Shown in pieces: positions 10,383 through 19,567 of a DNA stretch of 64,000 nucleotides. This stretch comes from Mesorhizobium amorphae (GTDB lineage: Bacteria > Pseudomonadota > Alphaproteobacteria > Rhizobiales > Rhizobiaceae): NCBI RefSeq assembly GCF_014843845.1, contig NZ_JHQS01000015.1:124001-188000 (forward strand), written 5' to 3'. Position 1 is the stretch's first letter, and each line of letters opens with the position of its first letter. The notes beneath the pieces are model-generated. The model was given only the letters and a program-made list of their open reading frames with translations. It had not been told where the DNA came from and did no database searches. The position numbers and the translations under genes are program-made.

Positions 10383-10880
10383 ATGACCATCAGACAAGCG
10401 CTTGCCGGTGATCTGCAAACTGTCGTCTCGCTGACCAATGTTGCCTATGCACCCTACACCGACTTGTTGGGCGCGCCGCCGATCCCGGTCACCGAGGACT
10501 ATGCGCCGCGGATCGAACGCGGCGAGGTCTGGCTGCTGGAGAGCGGCTCCGAATTGGCCGGACTGATCGTTCTCGAGCGGCATCCCGATCATGCGATGAT
10601 CTTCAGCGTCGCGGTCTCGCCTGCCTTTCAGGGCAAGAAACTCGGCATCAGGCTGCTCGATTTCGCCGAGGAGCAGACGCGACTGTGGGGCTTGCCGGAG
10701 GTGCGGCTTTACACCAATTCGCGCATGGAGCGGAACATTGCGCTCTACGCGGCCTATGATTTCCGGGAAACGGGTCGACGGCCCAATCCCTACCGGCCAG
10801 GATGGACAGTCGTCGACATGGCCAAGCCCGTCGACGGCGCCGTAGCGTCTGATTTTCGAGCATTGGGAGGACGACGATGA
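10383..10880 (+). CDS. GNAT-family N-acetyltransferase
   Basis: A 165-residue acetyl-CoA-dependent transferase. The central strand and P-loop (IFSVAVSPAFQGKKLGIRLLDFAEEQ, about residues 80-105) match GNAT motif A with its Q/K-x-x-G-x pattern, and RNIALYAAYDFRETGRR (about 119-135) is motif B. The substrate cannot be inferred. Its last four bases overlap the DUF72 start (ATGA), so the two are co-translated, and it starts 31 bases after uvrA. Confidence 0.85.
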   Translation: MTIRQALAGDLQTVVSLTNVAYAPYTDLLGAPPIPVTEDYAPRIERGEVWLLESGSELAGLIVLERHPDHAMIFSVAVSPAFQGKKLGIRLLDFAEEQTRLWGLPEVRLYTNSRMERNIALYAAYDFRETGRRPNPYRPGWTVVDMAKPVDGAVASDFRALGGRR

Positions 10881-11683
10881 GCAGCCAGGGAAAAATCCGC
10901 GCCGGCATGGGCGGCTGGACCTTCGAGCCGTGGGACACGTCCTTCTACCCGGACAAACTCTCCAAGACGAAACAGCTGCAGTATGCCAGCCGTCAGGTGC
11001 CGAGCATCGAAGTCAACGGCACCTACTATTCCAGCTTCAAGGAGCCGACCTTCGTCAAATGGGCCAGCGAGGCGCCTGATGGTTTTGTCTATTCGCTGAA
11101 GGGCAACCGCTTCGTCACCAACCGGCGCGTGCTCGGCGAGGCCGGTGACTCGATGACGCGTTTCCTCGGTTCCGGGGTTGCGGCGCTCGGCGACAAGCTC
11201 GGGCCGATCCTGTGGCAGTTCGCCCCGACCAAGAAATTCGATCCGGACGATTTCGAAGCTTTTCTGAAGCTCCTGCCGGAAAAGCAGGACGGCGTCGCGC
11301 TGTGCCATGCGGTGGAAGTGCGGCACGACAGTTTTGTCGTGCCGGAATTCCCAGCGCTGGCGCGCAAATACAAGGTGGCGATCGTCTATGCCGACCATGC
11401 CAAATATCCTGGGATTGCCGACGTCACCGGCGATTTCATCTATGCGCGGCTGCAGACCGGCAGCGACGACAATCCCGACTGCTACACACCAAAAGGCCTC
11501 GATGAGTGGGCGGCGCGGGTGAAGGCCTGGGCGGAAGGCAAGGTGCCAGCCGATCTGCCACGCGCCGACCCTTCGACCGAGGCGCCTGTCAAGCCGCGCG
11601 ATGTGTTCGCCTACTTCATCACCGAAGGCAAAGTCCGCGCGCCCTTCGGCGCCATGGCGCTGATGAAACGGGTGATGGACTAG
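10877..11683 (+). CDS. DUF72-domain protein (YecE-like)
   Basis: A 268-residue protein of the DUF72/YecE family, a TIM-barrel-like fold of unknown activity. The family opening GMGGWTFEPWDTSFYP and VNGTYYSSFKEPTF segments are visible in the first 60 residues, and VEVRHDSF and YADHAKYP in the middle. Translationally coupled to the preceding GNAT gene by a 4-base overlap. Confidence 0.85.
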   Translation: MSSQGKIRAGMGGWTFEPWDTSFYPDKLSKTKQLQYASRQVPSIEVNGTYYSSFKEPTFVKWASEAPDGFVYSLKGNRFVTNRRVLGEAGDSMTRFLGSGVAALGDKLGPILWQFAPTKKFDPDDFEAFLKLLPEKQDGVALCHAVEVRHDSFVVPEFPALARKYKVAIVYADHAKYPGIADVTGDFIYARLQTGSDDNPDCYTPKGLDEWAARVKAWAEGKVPADLPRADPSTEAPVKPRDVFAYFITEGKVRAPFGAMALMKRVMD

Positions 11684-11802
11684 GGAGCGGCGAGCCTTCA
11701 TTGCGTCCAGCAGCCCCTGTCGGAACCTGCAGGGCATCTTGATCGTTTGCCTAGGCGGGCAGCCAGGCGGGCGCCTGTGGACGCGACTAGAGGCGAGGAA
11801 CG

Positions 11803-12060
11803 ATGGCTGTCATTCTCATTGGGGCGTTGTTGACTGTCGCTGGCGTTGTCTACATGGCGGGCGCAGCCCTCAGGCGGGGGCGGCTTAGCGGTCCGGCGCC
11901 TGCAGCCTCGGATCGGCCGATGCCAAATCTCGCAACCCAGGGGCCAACGCTTGAGCCAAGCCGGCGCGGGCTCGGTTTCCTCGGCCTTTCACAGAATTGG
12001 CCGGGACTGCTGATGGTGGGGGTCGGCCTCATTCTGCTTTTGTCGGTGGCGATCCTCTAA
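11803..12060 (+). CDS. Small two-helix membrane protein, unknown
   Basis: An 85-residue protein with hydrophobic helices at about 3-24 and 66-84 joined by a polar Pro-rich loop. No family is recognised. The ATG at 11803 follows GAGGAACG. It is an isolated gene, 119 bases after the DUF72 gene and 109 bases before the diguanylate cyclase gene. Confidence 0.6.
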   Translation: MAVILIGALLTVAGVVYMAGAALRRGRLSGPAPAASDRPMPNLATQGPTLEPSRRGLGFLGLSQNWPGLLMVGVGLILLLSVAIL

Positions 12061-12169
12061 CCCAGTGGAATCTCGACATCTTCACCGGATATCGTAACCT
12101 TATCGATACCTCCTTGCTGCATGAATCCAACCGGGCGCTGAACTGCACCAGCGCGGGCAAGGACGAGGC

Positions 12170-13321
12170 ATGGCGCTCGACTACAACTCATTGCTGCTCG
12201 CGGTCGGCTTTTCCGCCGCCTGCCTGAGCCTGACGTTGTTCGGCATCTGGCTCACCGCGCGTTCAGAGAAATTCCTGCTGACCTGGGCGGTCAGCGTGCT
12301 GCTGGTTGTCGGCGACGTCTTTGCCTATAAGGCCTATATCGACAAGCCTGGGCCAATGCTCGGCGTCGCCACGCTCGCCCTGCTGCTGCTCGGCTTCTCG
12401 ACCATGCTGGGTGCGGCCCACCAGTTCACGACAGGCCGCTCTCCGCTGCCGCATATCGCTCTTGGCGCCGGCATCTCACTGGCCGCGGCCCTGCCACCAA
12501 TGGCGCTCGGTTATGACGGGCTGGGTTTCATACTGGAAAATTCCTTTGCCGCGCTGCTGCTGTTCGCTACCGCACTCGAATACTGGAAGGGGCGCAGCGA
12601 ATCCGCCGTCCCGATCATCGGCGTCGCCACGCTCTATTCGATCACCGCGATATCCTTCCTGCTATGCGCCACGGTTCTGGCGCGGGACGGCAAGCTCGTG
12701 CTCGGCCATGCGCCGAGCAACTGGGCCGAGGATCTCAGCCTGGTCATCGTCATCGCCTGCATGACCGGCATCGGCGCGCTGTCGCTGGCGCTAAACCAGG
12801 GGCGCCTGGCGCAGCATCATCGCCGCAATGCGCTGACCGATCCGCTGACCGGCCTGCTCAACCGCCGCGCGCTGTTCGACCTGCATGGCAATGCGCCGGT
12901 CGGCGCCTTCACGGCCGTGGTCGTGTTCGACCTCGACGGCTTCAAGGCCATCAACGACGAGTTCGGCCATGCTACCGGCGATGAAGTGTTGAGAGTGTTC
13001 GCCGAGGAGCTTACCGGCAATCTGCTGCCGACCGATTCCGCTGCGCGCATGGGCGGCGAGGAATTCGCGCTGGTCATGAAGCGCACCTTGCCCGAGAAGG
13101 CGGAATTTGCCGCCGAACGCATCCGTGCGTCCTTTGCAGCGCGGCGGATCGAGACCGAGGCGCGCCCGCTGTCGTGCACGGTCAGTGCCGGCTATGCCTT
13201 CGGCAGCAAGGACGGCATGAGTTTCGACAAGGTGCTCAGCACCGCCGACAAGGCGCTCTATGCCGCCAAGCACGGCGGCCGTAACCGTGTGCTTGCCTCG
13301 ACGTTCAGGCGAACGGGCTAA
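12170..13321 (+). CDS. Membrane-bound diguanylate cyclase (GGDEF)
   Basis: A 383-residue protein that makes c-di-GMP. The N-terminal half (1-210) has six to seven membrane helices and no recognisable sensory domain. The GGDEF domain follows (about 218-380): DPLTGLLNRR (224-233), the metal/phosphate-binding FDLDGFKAINDEFGHATGD (253-271) and the active-site loop GGEEF (295-299), all intact. The inhibitory RxxD I-site is absent: the corresponding position reads LPTD (286-289), with Leu for Arg. Product feedback inhibition is therefore unlikely. It may sense a membrane or lipid signal, which is inference. Confidence 0.9.
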   Translation: MALDYNSLLLAVGFSAACLSLTLFGIWLTARSEKFLLTWAVSVLLVVGDVFAYKAYIDKPGPMLGVATLALLLLGFSTMLGAAHQFTTGRSPLPHIALGAGISLAAALPPMALGYDGLGFILENSFAALLLFATALEYWKGRSESAVPIIGVATLYSITAISFLLCATVLARDGKLVLGHAPSNWAEDLSLVIVIACMTGIGALSLALNQGRLAQHHRRNALTDPLTGLLNRRALFDLHGNAPVGAFTAVVVFDLDGFKAINDEFGHATGDEVLRVFAEELTGNLLPTDSAARMGGEEFALVMKRTLPEKAEFAAERIRASFAARRIETEARPLSCTVSAGYAFGSKDGMSFDKVLSTADKALYAAKHGGRNRVLASTFRRTG

Positions 13322-13335
13322 CAGCTTCGCCGGCG

Positions 13336-13512
13336 CTATGACGCCATGACGATCTCGTTGTAGGCATCGAGGTCGACGTAGAACACTTTGGTGATCTCGC
13401 CGATCAGCTCGTCGGGATCGTAGCCCTGCGACCTCAGGATGTTGATGGCGGTGATGATGTCGACGCGCTCGGTGAGCCGCCGTTTCTGGTAGTCCTCGAC
13501 AAAACGCTCCAT
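13336..13512 (-). CDS. Small conserved-looking 58-residue protein
   Basis: A short gene that size filters miss. It encodes 58 residues beginning MERFVEDYQKRRLTERVD, with helical, charged character, the segment ILRSQGYDPDELIGEI in the middle and an acidic/aromatic end (VFYVDLDAYNEIVMAS). The ATG at 13512 has GGGGAA 8 bases upstream. No family is recognised from sequence alone; amphipathic helices suggest a small soluble adaptor. It converges with the diguanylate cyclase gene 14 bases away. Confidence 0.6.
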   Translation of the reverse strand: MERFVEDYQKRRLTERVDIITAINILRSQGYDPDELIGEITKVFYVDLDAYNEIVMAS

Positions 13513-13774
13513 TGGCCGTTCCCCAAGCCAGATTGCCCAAACGCGTTGAACAAACTCAGATCGCAGGAGGAGGATAGGAGGCCATGCTTGCGTGGAACTT
13601 GCCGCCGAGCCCGCGCCGTCCCTTTGATCTGACCCAAAAACAGACTGGTACGGAAAGTGGCCGACTCACCAAAGCCAAGCAAAGAGTAGCATGCAGTTCT
13701 TGGCGCGCCAGAGTTGCTGACAGCATGATTGGAGAATGACTGGAGCCGCCGGAGAAGAAAGGCCGACGAGCGGT

Positions 13775-14470
13775 CTAGACAGTCAGAAACTTCCTGACAT
13801 CGGCGCGGTCGAGATCTTCCGCCGGGCCAGTATGGACGATCTGGCCACGGTCCATGATGTTGACCTCGTCGGCAAGCTCGCGGCAGAAGTCGAGATACTG
13901 TTCGACCAGGAGCACGGCAATGCCGGCCTGGTCGCGCAGATAGCGGATGGCGCGGCCGATGTCCTTGATGATTGACGGTTGGATGCCTTCGGTCGGCTCG
14001 TCGAGCACTAACAGCTTTGGCCGCATGACCAGCGCCCTGCCGATGGCGAGCTGCTGCTGCTGGCCGCCCGACAGGTCGCCGCCACGGCGCGACAGCATCT
14101 GCTTGAGCACAGGAAACAGCTCGAAGACGTGGCCCGGAATGTTGCGCTCGGCGCGCTTCAGTGGTGCAAAGCCCGATTCCAGGTTTTCCTTGACCGTCAG
14201 CAGCGGAAAGATCTCCCTGCCCTGCGGTACGAATGCGATGCCCGACCGGGCGCGGTCATACGCCGCGCTCCGGTCGAGCGCCTTCCCCTCGAAGGCAACA
14301 CTTCCGCTCGTCAGCCGGTGGTGGCCGACGATCGATCTCATCAAACTGGTCTTGCCGACGCCGTTGCGGCCGAGCACGCAAGTGATCTTGCCGGCGCCGG
14401 CCTTGAGCGAGACGCCGCGCAACGCCTGGGCGGCACCGTAGTGAAGCGTGGCATTCGAAACTTCGAGCAT
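13775..14470 (-). CDS. urtE: Urea ABC transporter ATP-binding protein UrtE
   Basis: The second ATPase of the high-affinity urea importer. In 231 residues: Walker A GRNGVGKT (34-41), Q-loop region, signature LSGGQQQQLAIGRAL, Walker B LLVLDEPTEGIQPS and the H-loop replaced by the family's VEQYLDF, as in LivF-type subunits. Last gene of urtABCDE on the minus strand, 69 bases after urtD. UrtE is separated from LivF mainly by context. Confidence 0.93.
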   Translation of the reverse strand: MLEVSNATLHYGAAQALRGVSLKAGAGKITCVLGRNGVGKTSLMRSIVGHHRLTSGSVAFEGKALDRSAAYDRARSGIAFVPQGREIFPLLTVKENLESGFAPLKRAERNIPGHVFELFPVLKQMLSRRGGDLSGGQQQQLAIGRALVMRPKLLVLDEPTEGIQPSIIKDIGRAIRYLRDQAGIAVLLVEQYLDFCRELADEVNIMDRGQIVHTGPAEDLDRADVRKFLTV

Positions 14471-14539
14471 GTCAGCGCCTTCCCCAGAACCTGAGAAACG
14501 ACAGATCGAAGCGATGGAATTGCACCCGCCAGACCATGA

Positions 14540-15286
14540 TCATCTCCCGAGATAGACTTCGACGACACGCTCATCGGCCGAGACGAAATCGAGCGAGCCT
14601 TCGGACAGCACCGAGCCTTCATGCAGGCATGTGACCTTGACGCCGAGTTCGCGCACGAAATGCATATCGTGCTCAACGACGACGACCGAATGGTCGCGCG
14701 CGATATCCTTGAGCAGACGAGCGGTCTCTTCGGTCTCGGCGTCGGTCATGCCGGCGACAGGTTCGTCGACCAGAAGCAGTTTCGGGTCCTGCGCCAGCAG
14801 CATGCCGATCTCCAGCCACTGCTTCTGCCCGTGGCTCAGATTGGCGGCGAGTTCGCCTCGCTTGTCGCCGAGCCTGATGATGCCGAGGATATCGTCGATC
14901 CGCCGCGCCTCGGCCGCCGAGCGGCGATGGAACAGCGCCGGGAAGATCGAGCGCGGGCCCTTCAGCGCCAGCATCAGGTTCTCTTCGATGCTGTGGCTTT
15001 CGAAGACGGTCGGCTTCTGGAATTTCCGGCCGATGCCCATCATGGCGATCTCGGCCTCGTCGTGCTTGGTAAGGTCCACCTGGCCGTCGAAGAAGACCTC
15101 GCCCTCGTCGGGGCGCGTCTTGCCGGTCACGATGTCCATCATCGTCGTCTTGCCGGCGCCATTGGGACCGATGATGGCGCGCATCTCGCCCTTGTCCAGC
15201 ACCAGCGACAGATTGTTGATGGCGCGGAATCCGTCGAAGGAGACCGAGACGCCGTCGAGATAGAGGATGGTGTTCGACTTCGACAT
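14540..15286 (-). CDS. urtD: Urea ABC transporter ATP-binding protein UrtD
   Basis: A 248-residue LivG-type ATPase. Walker A GPNGAGKTT lies at 40-48, the signature in LSHGQKQWLEIGMLLAQDP and Walker B in LLLVDEPVAGMTDAE. LSHGQ in place of LSGGQ and the DEPVAGMTDAE string are characteristic of UrtD. It begins 3 bases after the urtC stop and pairs with UrtE to power the UrtB/UrtC channel. Confidence 0.94.
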   Translation of the reverse strand: MSKSNTILYLDGVSVSFDGFRAINNLSLVLDKGEMRAIIGPNGAGKTTMMDIVTGKTRPDEGEVFFDGQVDLTKHDEAEIAMMGIGRKFQKPTVFESHSIEENLMLALKGPRSIFPALFHRRSAAEARRIDDILGIIRLGDKRGELAANLSHGQKQWLEIGMLLAQDPKLLLVDEPVAGMTDAETEETARLLKDIARDHSVVVVEHDMHFVRELGVKVTCLHEGSVLSEGSLDFVSADERVVEVYLGR

Positions 15287-15289
15287 CGC

Positions 15290-16522
15290 TCACTCCGCCG
15301 GCTGTGGTTCGGGGCCGGACGCGGACCAGTCGCCCGGCTTTGTCGCCGCGCTGCGAACGACCTTCGGCGGTGGCGGAACTTTGGGATCGGTGCCGGCTTC
15401 CTTGGCGAGCGAGGCCGCGCGCTGCGCCCTGGCGTTGCCGCGCCATGAGTCCCACATGCCGATGATGCCCTTGGGCAGGAACAGCGTTACGGCGACGAAC
15501 AATCCGCCGAGCGCGAACAGCCAGAATTCCGGCAGCGCGCCGGTGAACCAGGATTTGCCGGCGTTGACAAGCAGCGCGCCGATGATCGGCCCGACGATCG
15601 TGCCTCGGCCGCCGACGGCGGCCCAGACCACGACCTCGATAGAATTGGACGGCTCGAACTCCCCGGGATTGATGATGCCGACCTGCGGCACGTAGAGCGC
15701 ACCGGCAATGCCGGCCATGATCGCCGATACGGTGAAGGCGAACAGTTTCACGTTTTCGGCCCGCCAGCCGAGGAAGCGCGTGCGGCTTTCGGCATCGCGC
15801 ACCGCCATCAAGAGCTTGCCGTATTTAGAGCCAACGATCGCCCAGGTGATGAAGACGGCGAGTGCAAGGGTGATCGCACTGGCCGCAAACAGGGCCGAGC
15901 GGGTCGCATCGGCCTGCACATTAAAGCCCAAAATATCCTTGAAGTCGGTCAGGCCGTTATTGCCGCCAAAACCCATGTCGTTGCGGAAGAAGGCGAGCAG
16001 CAGGGCATAGGTCATCGCCTGGGTGATGATCGACAGGTAGACGCCGGTGACGCGGCTGCGGAAGGCGAACCAGCCGAAGACGAAGGCGAGCAGGCCAGGC
16101 ACGGCCAGCACCATGATGGCCGCGAACCAGAAATGGTCGAAACCGTACCAGAACCACGGCAGTTCCTTGTAGTTCAGGAACACCATGAAGTCGGGCAGGA
16201 TCGGATTGCCGTAGACGCCGCGCGAGCCGATCTGGCGCATCAGATACATTCCCATCGCATAGCCGCCGAGCGCGAAGAAGGCGCCATGGCCGAGCGAGAG
16301 GATGCCGCAATAGCCCCAGACCAGATCGAGCGCCAGAGCGAGCAGCGCGTAGCAGAGATATTTGCCGGTGAGCGCAACGATGTAGGACGGGATATAGAAG
16401 GCGCTCGCCGGCGACACCGCGAGATTGAGCAGCGGCACGACGATCGCGGCCGCCAGCAGGATCAGAATCGTGATGGCGATGCGGCGGTCCGCGCCAGCGG
16501 CGAAGAAGCGTCCGGTGATCAT
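15290..16522 (-). CDS. urtC: Urea ABC transporter permease UrtC
   Basis: A 410-residue inner-membrane permease of the LivM type with about ten hydrophobic helices and the LVWGYCGILSLGHGAFFALGGY loop typical of branched-chain amino acid and urea permeases. The hydrophilic C-terminal tail (about 365-410) is Pro/Ala-rich. The ATG at 16522 overlaps the urtB stop (ATGA), indicating translational coupling; the frame stays open upstream inside urtB and is not used. Confidence 0.95.
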   Translation of the reverse strand: MITGRFFAAGADRRIAITILILLAAAIVVPLLNLAVSPASAFYIPSYIVALTGKYLCYALLALALDLVWGYCGILSLGHGAFFALGGYAMGMYLMRQIGSRGVYGNPILPDFMVFLNYKELPWFWYGFDHFWFAAIMVLAVPGLLAFVFGWFAFRSRVTGVYLSIITQAMTYALLLAFFRNDMGFGGNNGLTDFKDILGFNVQADATRSALFAASAITLALAVFITWAIVGSKYGKLLMAVRDAESRTRFLGWRAENVKLFAFTVSAIMAGIAGALYVPQVGIINPGEFEPSNSIEVVVWAAVGGRGTIVGPIIGALLVNAGKSWFTGALPEFWLFALGGLFVAVTLFLPKGIIGMWDSWRGNARAQRAASLAKEAGTDPKVPPPPKVVRSAATKPGDWSASGPEPQPAE

Positions 16523-18135
16523 GCTTCCACCGCCCTGCCCTTGAGCGCGAACAGGCCGCGCGGGCGTTTCTGGATGAACAGGATGATGAGGACGAGAACG
16601 ACGATCTTGCCGAGCACAGCGCCGGCATAGGGCTCGAGGAACTTGTTGACGATGCCGAGCGAGAAGGCGCCGACCAGCGTGCCCCACAGATTGCCGACGC
16701 CGCCGAAGACCACGACCATGAAGCTGTCGATGATGTAGCCGCGGCCGAGATTGGGCGAGACATTGTCGATCTGGCTGAGCGCGACGCCGGCGATGCCGGC
16801 GATGCCGGAGCCGAGCGCAAAGGTCAGCGCGTCGACCCAGGGTGCCCTGATGCCCATCGAGGCGGCCATGCGGCGGTTGGCGGTGACGGCGCGCATCTGC
16901 AGGCCCCAGGGCGTGCGCTTCATCACGTAGAGCAGCACGGCGAAGACGCCGAGCGCGAAGACCAGGATCCACAGCCGGTTCCAGGTCACAGCCAACTGGC
17001 CGATGTCGACGGAGCCAGACATCCAGGAAGGATTGCCGACCTCCTGGTTGGTCGGTCCGAAAATGCTGCGCACCGCCTGCTGCAGGATCAGCGAGACGCC
17101 CCAGGTCGCTAAAAGCGTCTCCAGCGGCCGGCCGTAGAGGAAGCGGATGACACCGCGCTCGATGATGAGCCCGACAAGGGCCGCAACGAGGAAGGCGAGT
17201 GGCAGGGCGATGACCAGCGACCAGTCGAACAGGCCGGGAAAGGAGGTGCGGATCACCTGCTGGACGACGAAGGTGGTGTAGGCGCCGAGCATGACCATCT
17301 CGCCATGCGCCATGTTGATGACGCCCATGACGCCGAAGGTGATGGCAAGACCAATGGCGGCCAGCAGCAGCACCGAGCCCAGCGAGATGCCGTACCAGAT
17401 ATTCTGGCCGGCATCCCAGAGCGCCAGCGACGAGTTGATGCTCCCGATCGCCGCCGTCGCCGCATCCTTGACCGCGCCTTGCGAATTGGCCTCCACCGAG
17501 GTGAGCAGCGAGAGCGCGTCGCGGTCGCCGCGCGCGCCGATCAGGGCGACGGCAGCGAGCCTGTCGGCCTCGGGTCTGTCGGAAACAAGAACCGACGCCG
17601 CCCGGGCCTGCTCGAACAGCGCCTTGACGTTGGCGTCGGTTTCAGCGGCGATGGCCGCATCGAGCGGTTCGATGTTGGCGGCATCGGGGGTCTTGAACAT
17701 GGTGGCGGCGGCGGCGACGCGCACGGCCGGATCCTTGGCGCGTAGAGTCAGCGTGCCCAGCGCGTCGCGGATGACGCGGCGCAGCGTGTTGTTGACCTTG
17801 ATCTTGGTGATGTCGGCCTTCGCGGCCTCGGCGGACTTTTGGCCGCTCAGCGGGTCGAGCAGTTCGACGCTGTCGCCGCTTTCGTTGCCGACGAAGACCG
17901 CGGAATCGGCCTTGCGGATGTAGAGATTGCCCTCGGCCAGTGCCGCGAGTGGGCGTTCGACCAGAGGGTCGCCAGTGGCTGCAAGCTCACGCACCACGGC
18001 CTCGGTGGCCGAAAAGCCGGTGCCGGTGGCGAATTTGGCGATGATGGCGCGCAGATCGGCTTCGGCTGCGTTCGACGGCAACAGGCTTGCCATCAGGAAC
18101 AACAGCGTGAGACCGAGAGCGCGCAACAGGATCAT
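16519..18135 (-). CDS. urtB: Urea ABC transporter permease UrtB
   Basis: A 538-residue LivH-type permease. Unlike LivH it carries a signal peptide (1-23, ending SNAAEA) and about 200 residues of helical periplasmic domain before the membrane part, as is usual for proteobacterial UrtB. The membrane half starts near residue 235, with GVMGVINMAHGEMVMLGAYT the permease signature. The ATG at 18135 is chosen because a signal peptide follows directly and GAAGAG lies upstream. It follows urtA by 121 bases and overlaps urtC by 4 bases. Confidence 0.95.
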   Translation of the reverse strand: MILLRALGLTLLFLMASLLPSNAAEADLRAIIAKFATGTGFSATEAVVRELAATGDPLVERPLAALAEGNLYIRKADSAVFVGNESGDSVELLDPLSGQKSAEAAKADITKIKVNNTLRRVIRDALGTLTLRAKDPAVRVAAAATMFKTPDAANIEPLDAAIAAETDANVKALFEQARAASVLVSDRPEADRLAAVALIGARGDRDALSLLTSVEANSQGAVKDAATAAIGSINSSLALWDAGQNIWYGISLGSVLLLAAIGLAITFGVMGVINMAHGEMVMLGAYTTFVVQQVIRTSFPGLFDWSLVIALPLAFLVAALVGLIIERGVIRFLYGRPLETLLATWGVSLILQQAVRSIFGPTNQEVGNPSWMSGSVDIGQLAVTWNRLWILVFALGVFAVLLYVMKRTPWGLQMRAVTANRRMAASMGIRAPWVDALTFALGSGIAGIAGVALSQIDNVSPNLGRGYIIDSFMVVVFGGVGNLWGTLVGAFSLGIVNKFLEPYAGAVLGKIVVLVLIILFIQKRPRGLFALKGRAVEA

Positions 18136-18256
18136 CCGTTCAGATACTCTTCTGTGATCTGGAATTGCGCGTCCGGGCGGTCTGGAGGAAAAGCTCGCCC
18201 GGACGCTTCGCGGCCTGGGTCGCGGAAGAATCCGCGACCGGTCAGACCCGGGAGGA

Positions 18257-19567
18257 TCAGTTGGTTCCCTTGCCGCCGCACTTGCCGGTGGCGACATTGA
18301 AGTTGCCGCAGGACAGAGGCGCGCGCCAATCGGAGATCAGGTCCTTGGAGTCCGGCAGATAGTCTGACCATTCGTCGCCCATCACGAGGCCGGACGTCTG
18401 CGACACCGTCTCGAACTGGCCGTCGGCCTGGATCTCGCCGATCAGCACCGGCTTGGTGATGTGGTGGTTCGGCATCATGGTCGAATAGCCGCCGGTCAGG
18501 TTCGGCACGGAGACGCCGATCATGGCGTCGATGACCTTGTCCGGATCGGTGGTGCCAGCCTTTTCGACCGCCTTCACCCACATGTTGAAGCCGATATAGT
18601 GGGCTTCCATCGGGTCGTTGGTGGTGCGCTTGTCGTTCTTGATGAACTTGTGCCAGTCGGCGATGAACTTCTTGTTCTCCGGCGTGTCGACGCTTTCGAA
18701 GTAGTTCCAGGCGGCGAGATGGCCGACCAGCGGCGCGGTGTCGAGACCGGCAAGCTCTTCCTCGCCGACCGAGAAGGCCATGACCGGGATGTCCTCGGCC
18801 TTGATGCCCTGGTTGCCGAGCTCCTTGTAGAACGGCACGTTGGCGTCGCCATTGACGGTGGAGACGACAGCGGTCTTCTTGCCGGCGGAACCAAACTTTT
18901 TGATCGCCGAAACCTCGGTCTGCCAGTCGGAGAAGCCGAACGGCGTGTAGTTGACCATGATGTCTTCCGCCGCGACGCCCTTCGCCTTGAGATAGGCTTC
19001 GAGGATCTTGTTGGTGGTGCGCGGATAGACATAGTCGGTGCCTTCGAGCACCCAGCGCTTCACCGAACCGCCGTCCTCGCTCATCAGATAGTCGACGGCG
19101 GGAATCGCCTGCTGGTTCGGCGCGGCACCCGTGTAGAACACGTTGCGCTCGCTTTCCTCGCCCTCATACTGGACGGGGTAGAAGAGGATGTTGTCAAGCT
19201 CGGAGAACACCGGCAGGACCGACTTGCGCGACACCGAGGTCCAGCAGCCGAACACGGCAGCGACCTTGTCCTTGGAGATCAGTTCGCGCGCCTTTTCGGC
19301 GAACAGCGGCCAGTTGGACGCCGGATCGACGACGACCGCTTCGAGTTTCTTGCCGAGCAGGCCACCCTTGGCATTCTGCTCCTCGATGAGCATCAGCATG
19401 GCGTCCTTCAGCGTCGTCTCCGAAATCGCCATGGTCCCCGACAGCGAGTGCAGGATACCGACCTTGATCGTGTCGTCCGCCGCCCTCGCGGGAGCCGACG
19501 CCAACAGGCCGGCAGCAACCACGCTTGCCGAAAACATTTTTGTTATTTTTGAGAAATTTCTCCTCAT
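18257..19567 (-). CDS. urtA: Urea ABC transporter substrate-binding protein UrtA
   Basis: A 436-residue periplasmic binding protein of the LivJ superfamily. The signal peptide (MRRNFSKITK, then hydrophobic, cut after PARA near 28) leads into DDTIKVGILHSLSGTMAIS, the hallmark start of mature UrtA. The ATG at 19567 has GGGAG 8 bases upstream. It is the first gene of the operon and has a -24/-12 promoter starting about 33 bases upstream of the start codon (sigma-54), so expression should respond to nitrogen limitation through NtrC. Substrate specificity for urea is inferred from family and complete operon order. Confidence 0.95.
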   Translation of the reverse strand: MRRNFSKITKMFSASVVAAGLLASAPARAADDTIKVGILHSLSGTMAISETTLKDAMLMLIEEQNAKGGLLGKKLEAVVVDPASNWPLFAEKARELISKDKVAAVFGCWTSVSRKSVLPVFSELDNILFYPVQYEGEESERNVFYTGAAPNQQAIPAVDYLMSEDGGSVKRWVLEGTDYVYPRTTNKILEAYLKAKGVAAEDIMVNYTPFGFSDWQTEVSAIKKFGSAGKKTAVVSTVNGDANVPFYKELGNQGIKAEDIPVMAFSVGEEELAGLDTAPLVGHLAAWNYFESVDTPENKKFIADWHKFIKNDKRTTNDPMEAHYIGFNMWVKAVEKAGTTDPDKVIDAMIGVSVPNLTGGYSTMMPNHHITKPVLIGEIQADGQFETVSQTSGLVMGDEWSDYLPDSKDLISDWRAPLSCGNFNVATGKCGGKGTN

